The notes beneath the pieces are model-generated. The model ran no database searches, was not told where the DNA came from, and saw only the letters and a list, made by a program, of their open reading frames with translations. 64,000 nucleotides of DNA from Heterohyrax brucei (lineage: Eukaryota > Chordata > Mammalia > Hyracoidea > Procaviidae). This document shows positions 10,549 through 21,583 of this stretch, one piece after another. Where the stretch lies: NCBI GenBank assembly GCA_028571685.1, contig CM053146.1, forward strand, positions 64,637,431 through 64,701,430, given 5' to 3'. The position numbers and the translations under genes are program-made. The stretch's first letter is position 1. Every line of letters begins with the position of its first letter.

Positions 10549-11787
10549 CCTTTTACGGCAAGGTAGAATTACTCTTTATTTATCCCAGATATTAGAAGTA
10601 GCATGTAGTGACAGAGTACGATATACAGAATGGAGCCAGACATACACAGTCTCCTCAGGAGTGCTGATAATAACAAAATTGAGAAATACTCTTTAAGTAT
10701 TCCCTGTGAAATTGTGCATGGTCTTCCCCTGAAGTGTTTGGATTGTAAAGCGGACCAGTATTTAAGTTGACCCATGCATATCAATACTATTAAAAAGACA
10801 CTGTTAAAAACAAACCTTGAATTTTCAAATTCTATTCTTTACGTAACTTATAATAAATTTTAGTGGATCTATGTCCTTAAATATTCTGTCTTGATACTTT
10901 CATTAATCAGCCACACCAAATGTTGCTGATTTCTTTCTATACATCTGAATCCTACCTCTCCTTCTGGGTCTGGCTGTAATGCCATATCCTCAAAATCTAC
11001 AATGAATTTTATCCACCCATATTACAATGCATTCTATTATCTCAGAATTCCTATAACCTTATTCAAATGTACTACTAATTTGACACAGTGTAGTTATATT
11101 ATCTTTTTATACTCATTTCTGTTAGCTACTCATGTCAATGGTATGAGCCAAAGGTTCCAGGAATTTGAGGTCCTTAGGACTTTCACCTACATGGCATTAA
11201 AATACATAGTCTTTAGAGCCAGAAGAAGTCCAACACAGAAGAACTATTAAGAATTCTTCAAACCTAAAGGTATCAAAAAAAAGAAAAAATGTGACCACCC
11301 TCAAATTTTCCTCCTGAATCTGAAATACACCACTGTCAGTACTATTTCCCATGACTAATATAAACCACAGGATCAAGCAACTCTTCATACCAAATTTTCA
11401 AAGTTCTTAAAATAGTCAGTTATTTTAGTATAATTTTAAAATGTCAATGAAGAATGTACTGAGTGTGCCTTTTACTATTATGGAACCACAAAACACAGCA
11501 CGAGACGTGTGTATAAATTTTTAAAATTCTGTGTTTTGTCAATTATCTTAAAATAATGAATTAACTTATGAATTTATTTTAAATAATGAGTCACAAATAT
11601 AAGTAATCTTAGGCAGCCTGCTGTTTTTTTCTGACAAATGTTCTTTAAAAAAAAATCACAGAATTTTGCATTTATATTATAGTCTTACCTAATATCTTTA
11701 ACAAATATGATAATGTGAATAATAGCGTTCAGAAATCCCACAAGGAGAGCAGTGCTGTAGTGTGATGGATCACTTTGCTGTATGTTA
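10549..11787. other. Intergenic sequence without recognised features
   Basis: AT-rich sequence with only short chance ORFs (11002-11250 is the longest, with no recognisable motif). I see no gene, RNA or clear repeat here. Confidence 0.6.
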
Positions 11788-11938
11788 TTGTTAGGGGTGG
11801 TGGAGTCAGTTCTGACTCACAGCAACTACACAGCACAGAGTAGAGCTACCCCATAGTTTCCAAGGAGGAGCCTGTGGATTTGAACTATCAACCTTTTGGT
11901 TAGCAGCCAAGTTCTTCACTATGCCACCAGGGCTCTGA
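11788..11938 (-). mobile_element. AfroSINE, short form
   Basis: Reverse-complement tail GTGGAGTCAGTTCTGACTCA, middle GTAGAGCTACCCCATAG and head CCACCAGGGCTC. Confidence 0.9.
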
Positions 11939-12925
11939 ATAAAGGATCGGGAAGTTTTGTGCAAATGTACTGAGAAATTTGTTTTAACTTTAAAGTGTGA
12001 TTTTTAAAAATAATGTATAGCTCACCCAAGAAAAAGGAAGAAGACCAATACTGAACTTGAAAAAGTAATCTTTAACAATGGCTATTTTTAAGATATATAA
12101 AATGGAATTATTATCTTTGATTTAACATTTAAATACCTTTTTGAAAGCAGATATTTAAAAAATATAAAATGTTACTTCTTTCCTTTTAAATTATAGGAAG
12201 ATGCCATACCTCAAAGGGCTATTCTTAAAACATTTAGAATATACAATAAATACGTGCATAATTTTTTATTTTACTTGATATTAAATCCAACTATTTGTAC
12301 ATGACAGTTTCTATTACATCAATCAGATAATAATATCTGGCAACTGAAAAATAACTATTTGCAATACAAGTAATAATACAAGACTTGCAATTTATAAAAC
12401 AATTATAAAAGAATAGATTTTATCTACTTGTAGATTCTATTTAACAGATTCTTTTACATTAATAAACAGGAGAAAACATTTCTGAGCCTTATACAGTAGT
12501 ATAGTACTCCTAAGAGAAAGATATTCTTGCAAAATTTGCATAAAAATTTCTGTTATAAGTGAGTTGATAGCTAAATTAAATATGTGATCTACAAATCATG
12601 TCTAATTTTAGATTAAAGAAAAATATACAATTTTATCTCTGAGTGGTAAATATAGCAATTGTTGGTCTCCAATAAAAAAGTAAAAGGACAAAATATATTT
12701 CTAAACAATGGCCATCAATAACAGTATTTTAAAGTAGCCTACAGATTAAACCTAAATACGATTAGTATCAGAGGTCACCAACCTACCAAGCTGAAAAGAC
12801 ATGTTCGTTACAAAACAAAATTCATACATACATTTTTCAATGATAATTTTAAAACACTGTGTATTCAAGATAATGACACATCTATCACACACAGACTGTT
12901 CTTTGTATTTTTCCTCTTTTCATTA
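11939..12925. other. AT-rich intergenic sequence
   Basis: Very AT-rich, stop-dense in all frames; nothing recognised. Confidence 0.6.
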
Positions 12926-12995
12926 CAGTCATGCATTGGGCAACATCTGACCACATAAATATCCATGGTCCCATGAGGTTATATATGGAGTTCAA
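12926..12995 (+). mobile_element. Tigger-type DNA transposon end fragment
   Basis: A TA (12924-12925) is followed by CAGTCATGCATTGGGCAACA and later CCATGGTCCCATGAGGTTAT, which resembles the terminal inverted repeat region of mammalian Tigger elements. Only one end is visible. Confidence 0.5.
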
Positions 12996-13620
12996 AAATC
13001 CCTAATGGAGAATGATTCTGCATTGTGATAGATCACTTCTGTGTGGCCTTTCTAGCCATGGTCTTTTAACTACTACTACCCAACTGATCGGGCAGGATTG
13101 TATGACAGTGTAGCTGTGGCCTAGCAAAGAGTTTGGTCTGTTTTTGTCATCCCAAGGGACCTGAGGTAAGCCTTCCCAGAAGCAGTAAAGAGAAGATACT
13201 ACCACCATCAAGGAACGACAAATTCAAAGGAGAGGCCACAGGAGATGGCAGAGTAGGCTTCCCAGGTTATGGAGAGAAAGCTGAATGTCTTTGAGCTCAG
13301 ATTGAGGAAAAGAGAGAAAAGTTCCTATGAGTACAGCTGGGAAGAGAATGTCTTGAAGGAAGAACTGTACCCTTGAGTGTTCCTGAGCCTGAACTGTAAC
13401 CTGTTACTTCCTTAATAGACCCTATAATCATGAGTATGGTCTGTGAGTTCATTGTGGCTGCTGCAATGAATTACTGAACCTAGCAGAGGAGGAAAGCATG
13501 CCAAGGGAGGGACGGTTGGTGACAGAGCCGGCAGGCACATCAGCCTTGGGCTGTTGATCTTGATTCTCCTTTCCACTTGTGAAGTAAGAGGAGTTCAGAC
13601 ACTGCTCCCATGCCATTTTT
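12996..13620. repeat. Candidate LTR-like segment, unclassified
   Basis: Less AT-rich than its surroundings, with no ORF of interest. It appears to interrupt a Tigger fragment and has an ATAATCATGAGTATG patch reminiscent of an LTR poly(A) region. I could not find a flanking duplication, so the identity is tentative. Confidence 0.3.
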
Positions 13621-13855
13621 ACAGGTAAGGTGCACATATAACTGTACATAGTGAACGCAACAGCTTCATGTACACATGTATATCTCACATCTCTTGTGTA
13701 CTTAATGGTCTTCACATAACTTCCAAATCATTTAACATCTTATTTCACTGAATGTATCACAGATGCCAAGCAGTGCACAACTAAGTAATAATGGAGACCC
13801 CTCTACTATATTCCTTTACTTTTAACAATAAACATATTCTCATTTATAAGAACAG

Positions 13856-14520
13856 AAGGAGCCCTAGCGGCACGGTAGTTAAGTGCTCAGCTGCTAAACA
13901 AAAAGATCAGCAGTTGGAACCCATCAGCTGCTCCCTTGCTGATAATGGCAGTCAGAGGCCCATTTATGCAAGGTAGTGCCCAAGGCCATGAGGGTAACAA
14001 ATGCCCAGGGGCAATCGCTAAGTTGTGCTCCTGTGCCCAAATCTGAGCACCCAGGGGCAACTTCTAAATTGCACCCACCTCCCAATTTCAAGACAAGTAG
14101 ACATGAATAGTAGTGACACATCAGCAGAAATGTCTTGACCTCTTCTGTCTAGTTGTCTTAATCAGGCACCTTTCATACCCGCGTTGTTTCAAAATGTTAT
14201 TCCGTGCCTTATCAGGCGCCCTCTTGGACTTGAGCTTGTGAATACGTTCCCCTTTCTATCCCCCCTCGCTATGCCTCTGTGTCTGCCATGCACGAAGAAC
14301 GATGTTGAGCCATATTAAGTTAACAGGAATTGCTCAGCAACTCTATCCCTTTGAGGGGCACTCACGGCATGTACCACACCTGCCTTCCCTTAGATACACC
14401 TCTGGTGACAGTCTGCTTTTGTAAAGATTTACAGCCTAAGAAATTACATAAGGCAGTTCTAATTTGGTCATATGGAGTTGCTATAAATCAGAACTGACTC
14501 AAAAGCAGTAGGTTTTTTGT
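13856..14520 (+). mobile_element. AfroSINE (long form) split by an unidentified segment
   Basis: The SINE head and B-box region (GGAGCCCTAGCGGCACGGTA ... CATCAGCTGCTCCC) occupy 13856-13938. The long-form middle (GACAGTCTGCTTTTGTAAAG) and tail (TGCTATAAATCAGAACTGAC) resume at about 14404. About 465 bp of foreign sequence (13939-14403) separates them. Confidence 0.75.
13939..14403. other. Unidentified insertion inside AfroSINE
   Basis: About 465 bp of higher-GC sequence with several CpGs (for example CCCGCG at 14179-14184). It contains an internal imperfect tandem pair beginning CCCAGGGGCAAT (13997) and CCCAGGGGCAAC (14050), and two related motifs, AATCAGGCACC (14160-14170) and TATCAGGCGCC (14210-14220). 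No SINE, LINE, LTR or DNA-transposon signature is recognised. It could be read as TG...CA from about 13940 to 14398, but no convincing target duplication is visible. Confidence 0.5.
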
Positions 14521-15290
14521 TCGGTCAAAGCGACTAAGAACTTGTATCATACATTTCTTCACAAAGGTAATTTACTAAATCATCTGTATGAACTGATGAA
14601 ATGCCAAATTTAAAACGTTGAAAAGATTCTAGGAAAACAAATTTGGTTTTACATAAAAAATGGTATTTTTAATAGTTTTATCTTTATTTTAAAAATCTAT
14701 TTTATATTCCAGCCTTCTTAAGCACATTCTTTTTTCATCTACCTTGTGTTCATCATTTTTGTCAATTTCTTTTTAAGTACATTTTCACTTTCTTCTTAAA
14801 TTATGACTAGTGCAAAGATACTCTGTGCCAATGTTGCCCTGTAACCTTTTCTATACTTACCAAGAGAAAAATTCCAAATTTGATCTGCTAACAAGAAACC
14901 AAGTCTAAACAGGGCATTCAAGCTTCTATTCAATGACTGAAAGCTGCTTTTCTCCCACTGATGTTGATTTAGAAGCAAAGCGGAATAGTAATTTTACTTT
15001 TTCCTATACATTATTTTTTTGATAAAGAAAATAAATGTTAATAGTTTTTATGTGACTTTCTTCCAAATATACATAAAATTTAAGACAAAATACTCACAGT
15101 TTTTATTTCTGGATATTATCAAGAAGAATTATAAAAATTTAACGTAAAAACTTCTTACCAAAACTTTTTAAGGGCAAAGTTTTATCTGTGCAATTAACAA
15201 CTGTTTTGATAATGGTTTATTCATTCAGATTTAGAACTGTTTACATGCTTCATTAAAATCCAGACATACAATTTCATAAAAATAGTTTTA
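14521..15290. other. AT-rich intergenic sequence
   Basis: Nothing recognised; short ORFs only. Confidence 0.55.
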
Positions 15291-15942
15291 CAAGTATTCC
15301 TCAGCTTACAATGGGGTTCTGTTTCAACCAATGTTTTAAGTCAGCTGTAACATAAGTTGAAAGCTTCATATTTTTTTATGTTTTCATTATTACTGCTGCT
15401 TTTATTATCAGTCTTTATTAATCTGATCTTTGCCTTTGGGGGTTGGAAACATTACATATAAACTTATAGATGTATTTTAATACACAAATGCACAAAAACC
15501 ACACAAATCATAAAAATTTACTCTGATGATAACATTAACAAATGATGATACTGATGGTATGAAACACTGAACAAAATCACACTATAGGCCTAGTCTACAA
15601 CAAAGTTGGCTCAATCACAACATTGAAGGCACAACTGTAATAGTTGTATGGCATGTGTGCAGTATAGTTATTGTATATAGTTAAGAGTTAAACACTGGCC
15701 AATTTTCTATCCATTACAACAACTGATACTGAAACCAGAGTCACTGTAGACTAGGCCATAGCCTGCTACACAAAAGTGTTTTTTACATAAATTATTACAA
15801 TGGACATCTAAGGATGATAACATCTGTATATTATGTACTACAAAACTGTCTGCAGTATATATTGCTAATGATAAAATGTACAAAAAAAAAGGGTCATGAA
15901 TACAGCTTGTCATAACTCAAGTATGTTGTAAGGCAGGTATTG
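15291..15942. mobile_element. Tigger-like non-autonomous DNA transposon
   Basis: Begins after TA with CAAGTATTCCTCAGCTTACA and ends with a degenerate inverted counterpart (GTTGTAAGGCAGGTATTG). The interior shares ordered patches with the better-preserved element at 47439-47671: TTATTATCAGT, and ATATAAACTTATAGATGTAT against ATATAAATTTACAAATATAT. No transposase ORF. Confidence 0.6.
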
Positions 15943-15969
15943 CCAACAGTTTGGAATCTCAGTGACAGA

Positions 15970-16130
15970 GAGCTCTGATGGGACAGTGGTTAAGATCTTG
16001 GCTGCAAACCTAAAGGTCAGCAATTCAAATCCACCAGTTGTACTTTGGACACCCTACAGGTCAGCAGTTTGACTCTCCCCTACAAGATCATTACGAGCTG
16101 GAATCTATTTGACAGCACGCAACAACAACA
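15970..16130 (+). mobile_element. AfroSINE, degraded
   Basis: GAGCTCTGATGGGACAGTGG head, AAAGGTCAGCAATTCAAATC box region and ACGAGCTGGAATCTATTTGA tail, ending in an AACAACAACAAC run. Confidence 0.85.
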
Positions 16131-17757
16131 ACTGGTATTTGGGCACTACTTTACCAATTTATATTACTATCATTATAACAGCAAAATGGATACAACCGTA
16201 AAAGATTTAGTTATCCACCTGAAGAAGTAAAGCCAAGATAGTCATTATCAAAATTTTTATAAAATACATTTTGTGAAAAGACAGAATAAACCAATTATTG
16301 TTTCTCACATTTTCACTCACAACCTAAGACCTAACTGTGCAAACACATATTCAAAATTTTCAATTCACGTAACTATTTAAAATACAATTCATGAGCTTAA
16401 GGAAAAAAAAAACCTTAATAAATAGTTTTGAAAACAATGAAATACTACTTTCTTGAAAAAAATTCTTTCCACAAATTTAGAGAGAATTACTCCATTCAAA
16501 CAAACATTACTGAATTAGTATTCACTATAAAATGAGTTTAAACACTATTTTTTAAAAGTACAAAGTTCTCAGCTTTGAAGAGAATATTTAAGCCATATAA
16601 ATGAAATCAACCACTACCAATCTGTTTACTGTATTGTGATAAAAGAATTTCAAATATAAAATATAAGTTAAACATTTTAAAGGGTGTTAGCAATCCCATG
16701 CCTTTTATGATGACATAATACAGAAGACTAGAGAATTCATTCTACATTGTCCACGGTACAGATAACTGACTTACTGTCAATACTGGCTAAAACTCAATGG
16801 TGAAAAACTTAGATTGGACTCTAGGATAGGAAACAGGGCATTTCAAAAAGCCAGCTAAATAGTATGCATGTGTATAGTTTTTTTATTTTACTCATTATGA
16901 CATCCAAAAGTACTGGTGACATGCTTTCAAACAACTAAAGTATATAAAATTGTTTTAGCAAGCTTCTATGAAAGGGAGAAAAGAACAAAGAATAGTGGAA
17001 AAAATAAATTACGATAATTCCTAGGCAGCTTGTTAGTGTAACATTTACTGCATAATGTAAAGCCAGTTCAGTGTATTAGGTTAATTCTGGAGGAATTAAG
17101 AGACTTATCATTTCTTGTAATTGGAAATGAAGGTGACAGAAATACAGAATAGCGTTAATTTATAGAAAAGCTTCAAAACAGAGGCAGAAATTTTACTTTC
17201 TAAACCATAACAGAAAATCTAGAAATAAATTGATTATAAAGAATCAAAAACATGATAAAGGTAGTTTTTCTAATAATTGAAAAACGATTTGAAAGAAATA
17301 CTTCTGTGAATGATAAAAGGATTCAATTCTATCTTATTCCACATAAAAAAATAAATTTAAGGTTAATTAAATTTAATTTGGAAAATCTAGGATTTTTCAT
17401 GACACAATTCAGGGACAGTTAAGATTTTTGAATCTAAGCTGGGATCCCCGAAGTTATAAAAGAAACCACGAGGGTATTTCACCACACAATCCTATGTGTG
17501 GTACAACAGAGTAGAAAAATCATTGTCAGGGCAAAGGACAGATTGTTAATATCTATTACAAATTGATAAAAGGAATAAACAATCAAACAGAACAATGGAC
17601 AAAGAGATGAATATAGATTGAAGACAGTAAGTGCTGAATCAAAGGAAAAAAACAGCAACATTACTGAAATTTGGTTCTATGTTATAAAATAAATGGATTT
17701 AAAAATTGCATAAGTATATGATTTTGAGTGTGTGTATATATATATATACATAGATAG
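16131..17757. other. AT-rich intergenic sequence
   Basis: No gene or repeat recognised apart from a (TA)n tract at about 17735-17748. Confidence 0.55.
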
Positions 17758-18075
17758 TGTCACAGATTGAATTGTGTCCCTCCAAAAATATGCATAGCAA
17801 TTTCGCTGGGCCATGATTTCAATTTTGTGATTTTCCTATGCTGTAAATCATAATCTTTGCCTATGGTTAATAGATAGGATTCTGCAAAAAGTGGATTAGG
17901 TAGGGATTGCAATACCCCTGCTAAGAGAGTTTCCCTGGAATGTGGCTTGCACCACCTTTTACCCTTCAAGAGATAAAACGAAAGGGAAGCAAGATGTGAA
18001 TTGGGAACCTCATACCATGAGAAAAGCATCACCAGGATCAGAGCTCATCCTTCAGATCTGCGTTTCCTGTGCCAA
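17758..18075 (+). mobile_element. MaLR-like LTR, 3'-truncated
   Basis: Starts TGTCACAGATTGAATTGTGT, the hallmark start of MLT1/MaLR-type LTRs. It shares the interior AGAGATAAAACGAAAGGGAA-like patch and ACCTCATACCA patch expected of the family. Relatives in this window are 46572-47172 (+) and 37562-38045 (-). It is cut at the right by SINE sequence. Confidence 0.65.
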
Positions 18076-18089
18076 AAACTTCCTTGTTC

Positions 18090-18262
18090 TATAGGGTCAC
18101 TATGAGTCTGAATGGACTTGATGGCAGTGGTTTTTTTTCATACATATGGCAGTTCGAATCTTACCAGGCACACCTTGGGAAATCTATGGGGTGGTTCTAT
18201 GCTATCCTATACAGGGTCATTATCAGTGGGAACAGACTCGACAGCAACAGGTTTGGTTTTTC
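18090..18262 (+). mobile_element. Two adjoining AfroSINE partial copies
   Basis: A tail-only piece (18090-18139: TTCTATAGGGTCACTATGAG ... GACTTGATGGCAGTGG) is followed by a second copy lacking the head (18146-18262: GGCAGTTCGAATCTTACCAG ... GACTCGACAGCAACAGG). Confidence 0.85.
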
Positions 18263-18754
18263 ATTACATATATGTTTACATACACACATACATACAGTTA
18301 TTTTATGATGGTGACCACACAGAAAAAAATGTGACAAGGCAGAGAAAAATACCTTGTCAAGATGTATTACATGGTGTCTGTGGAGCAGTAGATGGAGACA
18401 GATGAGCCAAATCAAGAAGGAAGTAAAACAAGGAAAAAAATCAAAAGAAAAGAGGCTATACTAAAACAGCCAGTATATATGTAGTAATCAGCCTCATACA
18501 TTTTTATAAAACTGTACAAATGTGTACCAAAAACAAAACAAAATCTTAATAAGGAGGAGGCAGAGTAAATGGTTTGGGAATTTATATCAGTTTCTGAATG
18601 TCCTTGTGTTTCTAGTCTCAGAAAATACAGTCAGAAGTGGCCACTGATGGCCAAGTACAGTCAATTATTTTTTAACATTCTGAAGTCTTTTGTTTGTGTG
18701 TGTGTTCATGCAGACTGTACTAGAAAAACAGAGATCAGTTCAATATGAATTTAT
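18263..18754. other. Intergenic sequence without recognised features
   Basis: Nothing recognised beyond short A-rich and TG-rich patches. Confidence 0.5.
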
Positions 18755-18882
18755 GGTTTAATCCTGGGGCCAGCAAACTGGTTTTGTAAAGAGTCAGAAA
18801 GTAAATGTTTTAAGCTTTATGGGACATACTGTCTCTACCACAATTACTCAACACACTGTTGTAACATGAAACTAGTCATAAA

Positions 18883-19459
18883 CATGATGGTTCATTTTCT
18901 GTGTCAACTTGGCTGGGCTATAGTACCCAGTTATTTAATCAAATCTTAATCTAGGTATTGGAAACCCTGGTGGTGTAGTGGGTTAAGTCTGTAGTGGGTT
19001 AATGTTTGTTAACCAAAAGGTTGGCAGTTCAAATCTGCTAGGCGCTCCTTGGAAACTCTATGGGGCTGTTCAACTCTGACCTCTAGGGTTGCTATGAGTT
19101 GGATCCAACAACAGCAGTGGGTTTTGGGTTTTTTTAATCTAGGTATTGCTGTGAAAATATTTTACACATACAGTTAATATCCACAATCAGCTGACTTCAA
19201 ATAAAGATTACCCTTCATAATTTGGGTGGGCTTCATTCAATTAGACAGAGGCCTTCGAAAGAAATCTGAGGGTAAGAGATTCTATTTCAAGACTAAAGAG
19301 TCAACCCCTAAGTTTCTAGCCTGTTAAGCTGCCCCAGATTTCAGACTTGCCAGCCTCTACAATCGTGTAAGCCAACTACTTTAAATAAATCTCTTTGTAT
19401 ATACATACTAATATCCTTTTGGTTCTATTTCTCTGGAGAACAGATACCTAGACTGTATG
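18883..19459 (+). mobile_element. MLT2-like LTR (ERVL), solo
   Basis: Starts CATGATGGTTCATTTTCTGT then GTCAACTTGGCTGGGC, and ends AATAAATCTCTTTGTATATA ... TTTCTCTGGAGAACAG. Both ends and the AATAAA signal (19384-19389) match the MLT2 layout. It interrupts the hAT element and is itself interrupted by an AfroSINE at 18961-19133. Confidence 0.8.
18961..19133 (+). mobile_element. AfroSINE, short form, with clear TSD
   Basis: Complete SINE (GAAACCCTGGTGGTGTAGTG ... ATGAGTTGGATCCAACAACA). It is flanked by a perfect 15-bp duplication, TTAATCTAGGTATTG, at 18946-18960 and 19134-19148. Confidence 0.97.
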
Positions 19460-19804
19460 TAAACTATTGGGCATACCTGCCTTTCAACAGAATTATTTAC
19501 AAAAACAAATTTGGCTTGTATACCATAGTTTTCCAAACACTAGTATAATCAATGACAAGAGATTACTGCTTTTATTAAGCACTCTCTGCTTCAGGTAATC
19601 TGAAAAGTGCTTCACATGATGATTCCACGTGTTCTCGTAACTCAGAATTGTTCTTAGTCAGACCAGATATTCTGCAGCAATTATGAGCAGGAATGATCTT
19701 TCTAGAACCAATGAATGCCAGACTGTAAGCTTAAGTGTAAGGTTAAAAAACATAAGGTTTTGAGATGCTATCTTTCAGTGTTTATATATCTTTTTGACTA
19801 TTGG

Positions 19805-20534
19805 TGTGAAAGAGCATTCTACAACTAAGGCCCTTGACATAGCTGAGGCTTCTAACTAAGTTATACACCAAACTCCATCTTGTCTTAAGTTTTACTTCTG
19901 CTTTTATGTGTGATCTACAACTACAAGACAGAAAATTTTTACAAGACACTGTGCAGGCTAAAATTAGGTCATGCTAAAGAATGAGACTCTGCTTGTCCTC
20001 ATTTCTGCCTGCACCATGTTCCAGGGAATATATGAAGAAAAAGTCCTCAGAAAACATTTGCACAGAGTGTTCTCACAAATTATGTAAAGAGTAACTTACA
20101 TAATTCTTGTTTACAGAGTGCTTTTAGTGAACCAGCAAAGTTATCTGAAGACAGCAACCTAAAAATGCCCATGATTAACCTACAATGATAAGAATTCTTA
20201 AAAGTGAAAGACTGGATAAGAATTAATTATGAAAGCAAGTTTAAAATTTACAAATTTTACTTTTATTTAGAAATTTAAAAAGAAAATTTGTAAAAGTAAA
20301 AATAGAGAATTACAAAAGCAAAAAAATTTACAAGAGTAAACTTGCAAAATTTTCCAGGACTTATAAGTTCTGCAGACTGCATCAATTCTGTGCATAAATA
20401 CAGCTGTCTCCTTGTAAGTCTTGGAGTACTTTGCAACTGTGTTTGAGTGTTGCCTGATTCAAGTTGCTCTATTCCTTCAATAAAACTCTATGCTTTAACT
20501 TGTGACAGAGTAACAGCCTTTGCATGCTATCACA
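19805..20534 (+). mobile_element. 5' LTR of the class I-like ERV
   Basis: Starts TGTGAAAGAGCATT and shares TAAAATTAGGTCATGCTAAA (19959-19978) and TCTATTCCTTCAATAAAACT (20468-20487) with the 3' LTR. Compared with the 3' LTR it carries about 260 extra bases (about 20095-20355) and lacks about 200 bp around the R region. Confidence 0.8.
20095..20355. repeat. Unidentified repeat inserted in the 5' LTR; inverted partner at about 20830-20965
   Basis: This block is absent from the 3' LTR. Its first about 140 bp (20100-20240, including TTAGTGAACCAGCAAAGTTA and AAAGTGAAAGACTGGATA) recurs in inverted orientation at about 20830-20965, with high identity by eye over more than 100 bp. The remainder is a run of AAATTTGTAAAAGTAAA-like variants. 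Confidence 0.7.
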
Positions 20535-20537
20535 TTA

Positions 20538-20554
20538 CTGGTGTCAGAAGCAGG
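20538..20554 (+). other. Putative primer binding site
   Basis: TGGTGTCAGAAGCAGGA starts a few bases after the 5' LTR end, where a tRNA 3' end primes retroviral reverse transcription. I have not assigned the tRNA. Confidence 0.5.
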
Positions 20555-20576
20555 ACCATTTTCTTCTGCGGCCATC

Positions 20577-20717
20577 ATGACTTCAGGGATCCAGGCTAAG
20601 GTAACAGCTGAGCCACTGGACTCTCCTATATATCTAGCATCATTAAGGCTAATAGCTTTAATTGGAGTATTCATATTGTTTATTTACAGAGCTTTTATTA
20701 CTGATCAGATAGAGTAG
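20577..20717 (+). CDS. Small open frame with one predicted membrane helix, in ERV
   Basis: A 46-codon frame from ATG 20577 follows the primer binding site and encodes a single hydrophobic stretch (LRLIALIGVFILFIYRAF) near the C-terminus. I do not recognise it. It may be a chance frame or a scrap of envelope leader. Nothing here shows it is expressed. Confidence 0.15.
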   Translation: MTSGIQAKVTAEPLDSPIYLASLRLIALIGVFILFIYRAFITDQIE

Positions 20718-20829
20718 TGATGATCTTGTTATATTCTTAATGTAACCTATTTAGAGGTTAATCACTACAGTTAGAAATTTTTTTTGTCTAAATCTTCTTT
20801 CAATCAACTTTATTTGGCTTTGAACTGCT

Positions 20830-20965
20830 TTTGTAATAAATTTCTATCCAGTCTTTCACTTTTAATAATTCTTATCACTGTAAGTTAATCATGGGCATTT
20901 TTATGTTGTCATCTTCAGATAACTTTGCTGGTTCACTAAAACACTTTATAAAGAAGAATCAGACT
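20830..20965. repeat. Inverted partner of the 20100-20240 repeat
   Basis: CCAGTCTTTCACTTTTAATA ... TAACTTTGCTGGTTCACTAA is the reverse complement of the left arm, with a few substitutions. About 600 bp separates the arms. Confidence 0.8.
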
Positions 20966-21142
20966 CCTGAGACCTACCTAATCTCCCCCCAGGAGAATTA
21001 CGTGTATTGGAAAACACATCAATTGAAGAACTCATTGGAAACCCTCTGTAAAAGTCATACCTAGTACTACTCATTAAACCCTATACAACTAAATTAAAAG
21101 GAATTATACCTTGAGTTCATTTATCTCAACTAAAACAAAAAG

Positions 21143-21253
21143 AACAACCAAACCCACTGCCATTGAGTTAGTTCCAGTGTATGATTGAGTTAGTTCCAGT
21201 GTATGATTGAGTTAGTTCCAGTGTATGATTGAGTTAGTTCCAGTGTATGATTG
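21143..21253 (-). repeat. AfroSINE tail expanded into a perfect 22-bp minisatellite
   Basis: AACCAAACCCACTGCCATTGAG is the reverse-complement tail of an AfroSINE. From 21162 a 22-bp unit beginning ATTGAGTTAGTTCCAG repeats four times without a single difference (21162-21249) and is then cut off. The rest of the SINE is absent. Confidence 0.95.
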
Positions 21254-21583
21254 CTTCAACTAGAAAGACCTAAAACACCTTTCTCTGGAGACTTTAAAAG
21301 TCACATTCTAATGACACTGCAGCCAGAAGCAGACGATATCTGAGGTATGTAGCTCCCAACATCAAGGAGAAAGATAACAGGCATCTTGCTGATTTTTATG
21401 GACTTTGCTTTATAGTTGTAACTATTCTTATGCTACTGGCATTACTCCAGACTTTTGGTCTATTTCCTTAATAATCTTATTAATATAAAAAACCAAAATC
21501 TATAAAACAGACTTTGTGCCTGGGCCTTGCCTTGCTAAGATAACTGGCTGATAGAAGGACAATCTACACTAGGCTTTCTAGGA

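Larger units (their letters stand above)
18755..19552 (+). mobile_element. hAT-Charlie-like element split by an LTR
   Basis: The left part (18755-18882) has GGGGCCAGCAAACTGGTTTT ... AGTAAATGTTTTAAGCTTTA. The right part (about 19460-19552) has ATTTACAAAAACAAATTTGG ... CCATAGTTTTCCAAACAC. These are the two ends of a familiar mammalian hAT family, whose ends read CAGCAAACT...AGTTTGC. Confidence 0.55.

Noticed and set aside
20100-20965. One DNA transposon bounded by the two inverted arms
   Set aside because: The interval contains the ERV's own LTR poly(A) region and primer binding site, so the arms must be two separate insertions.
21162-21253. CRISPR-like direct repeats
   Set aside because: The units are contiguous without spacers, and the host is a mammal; this is a minisatellite.
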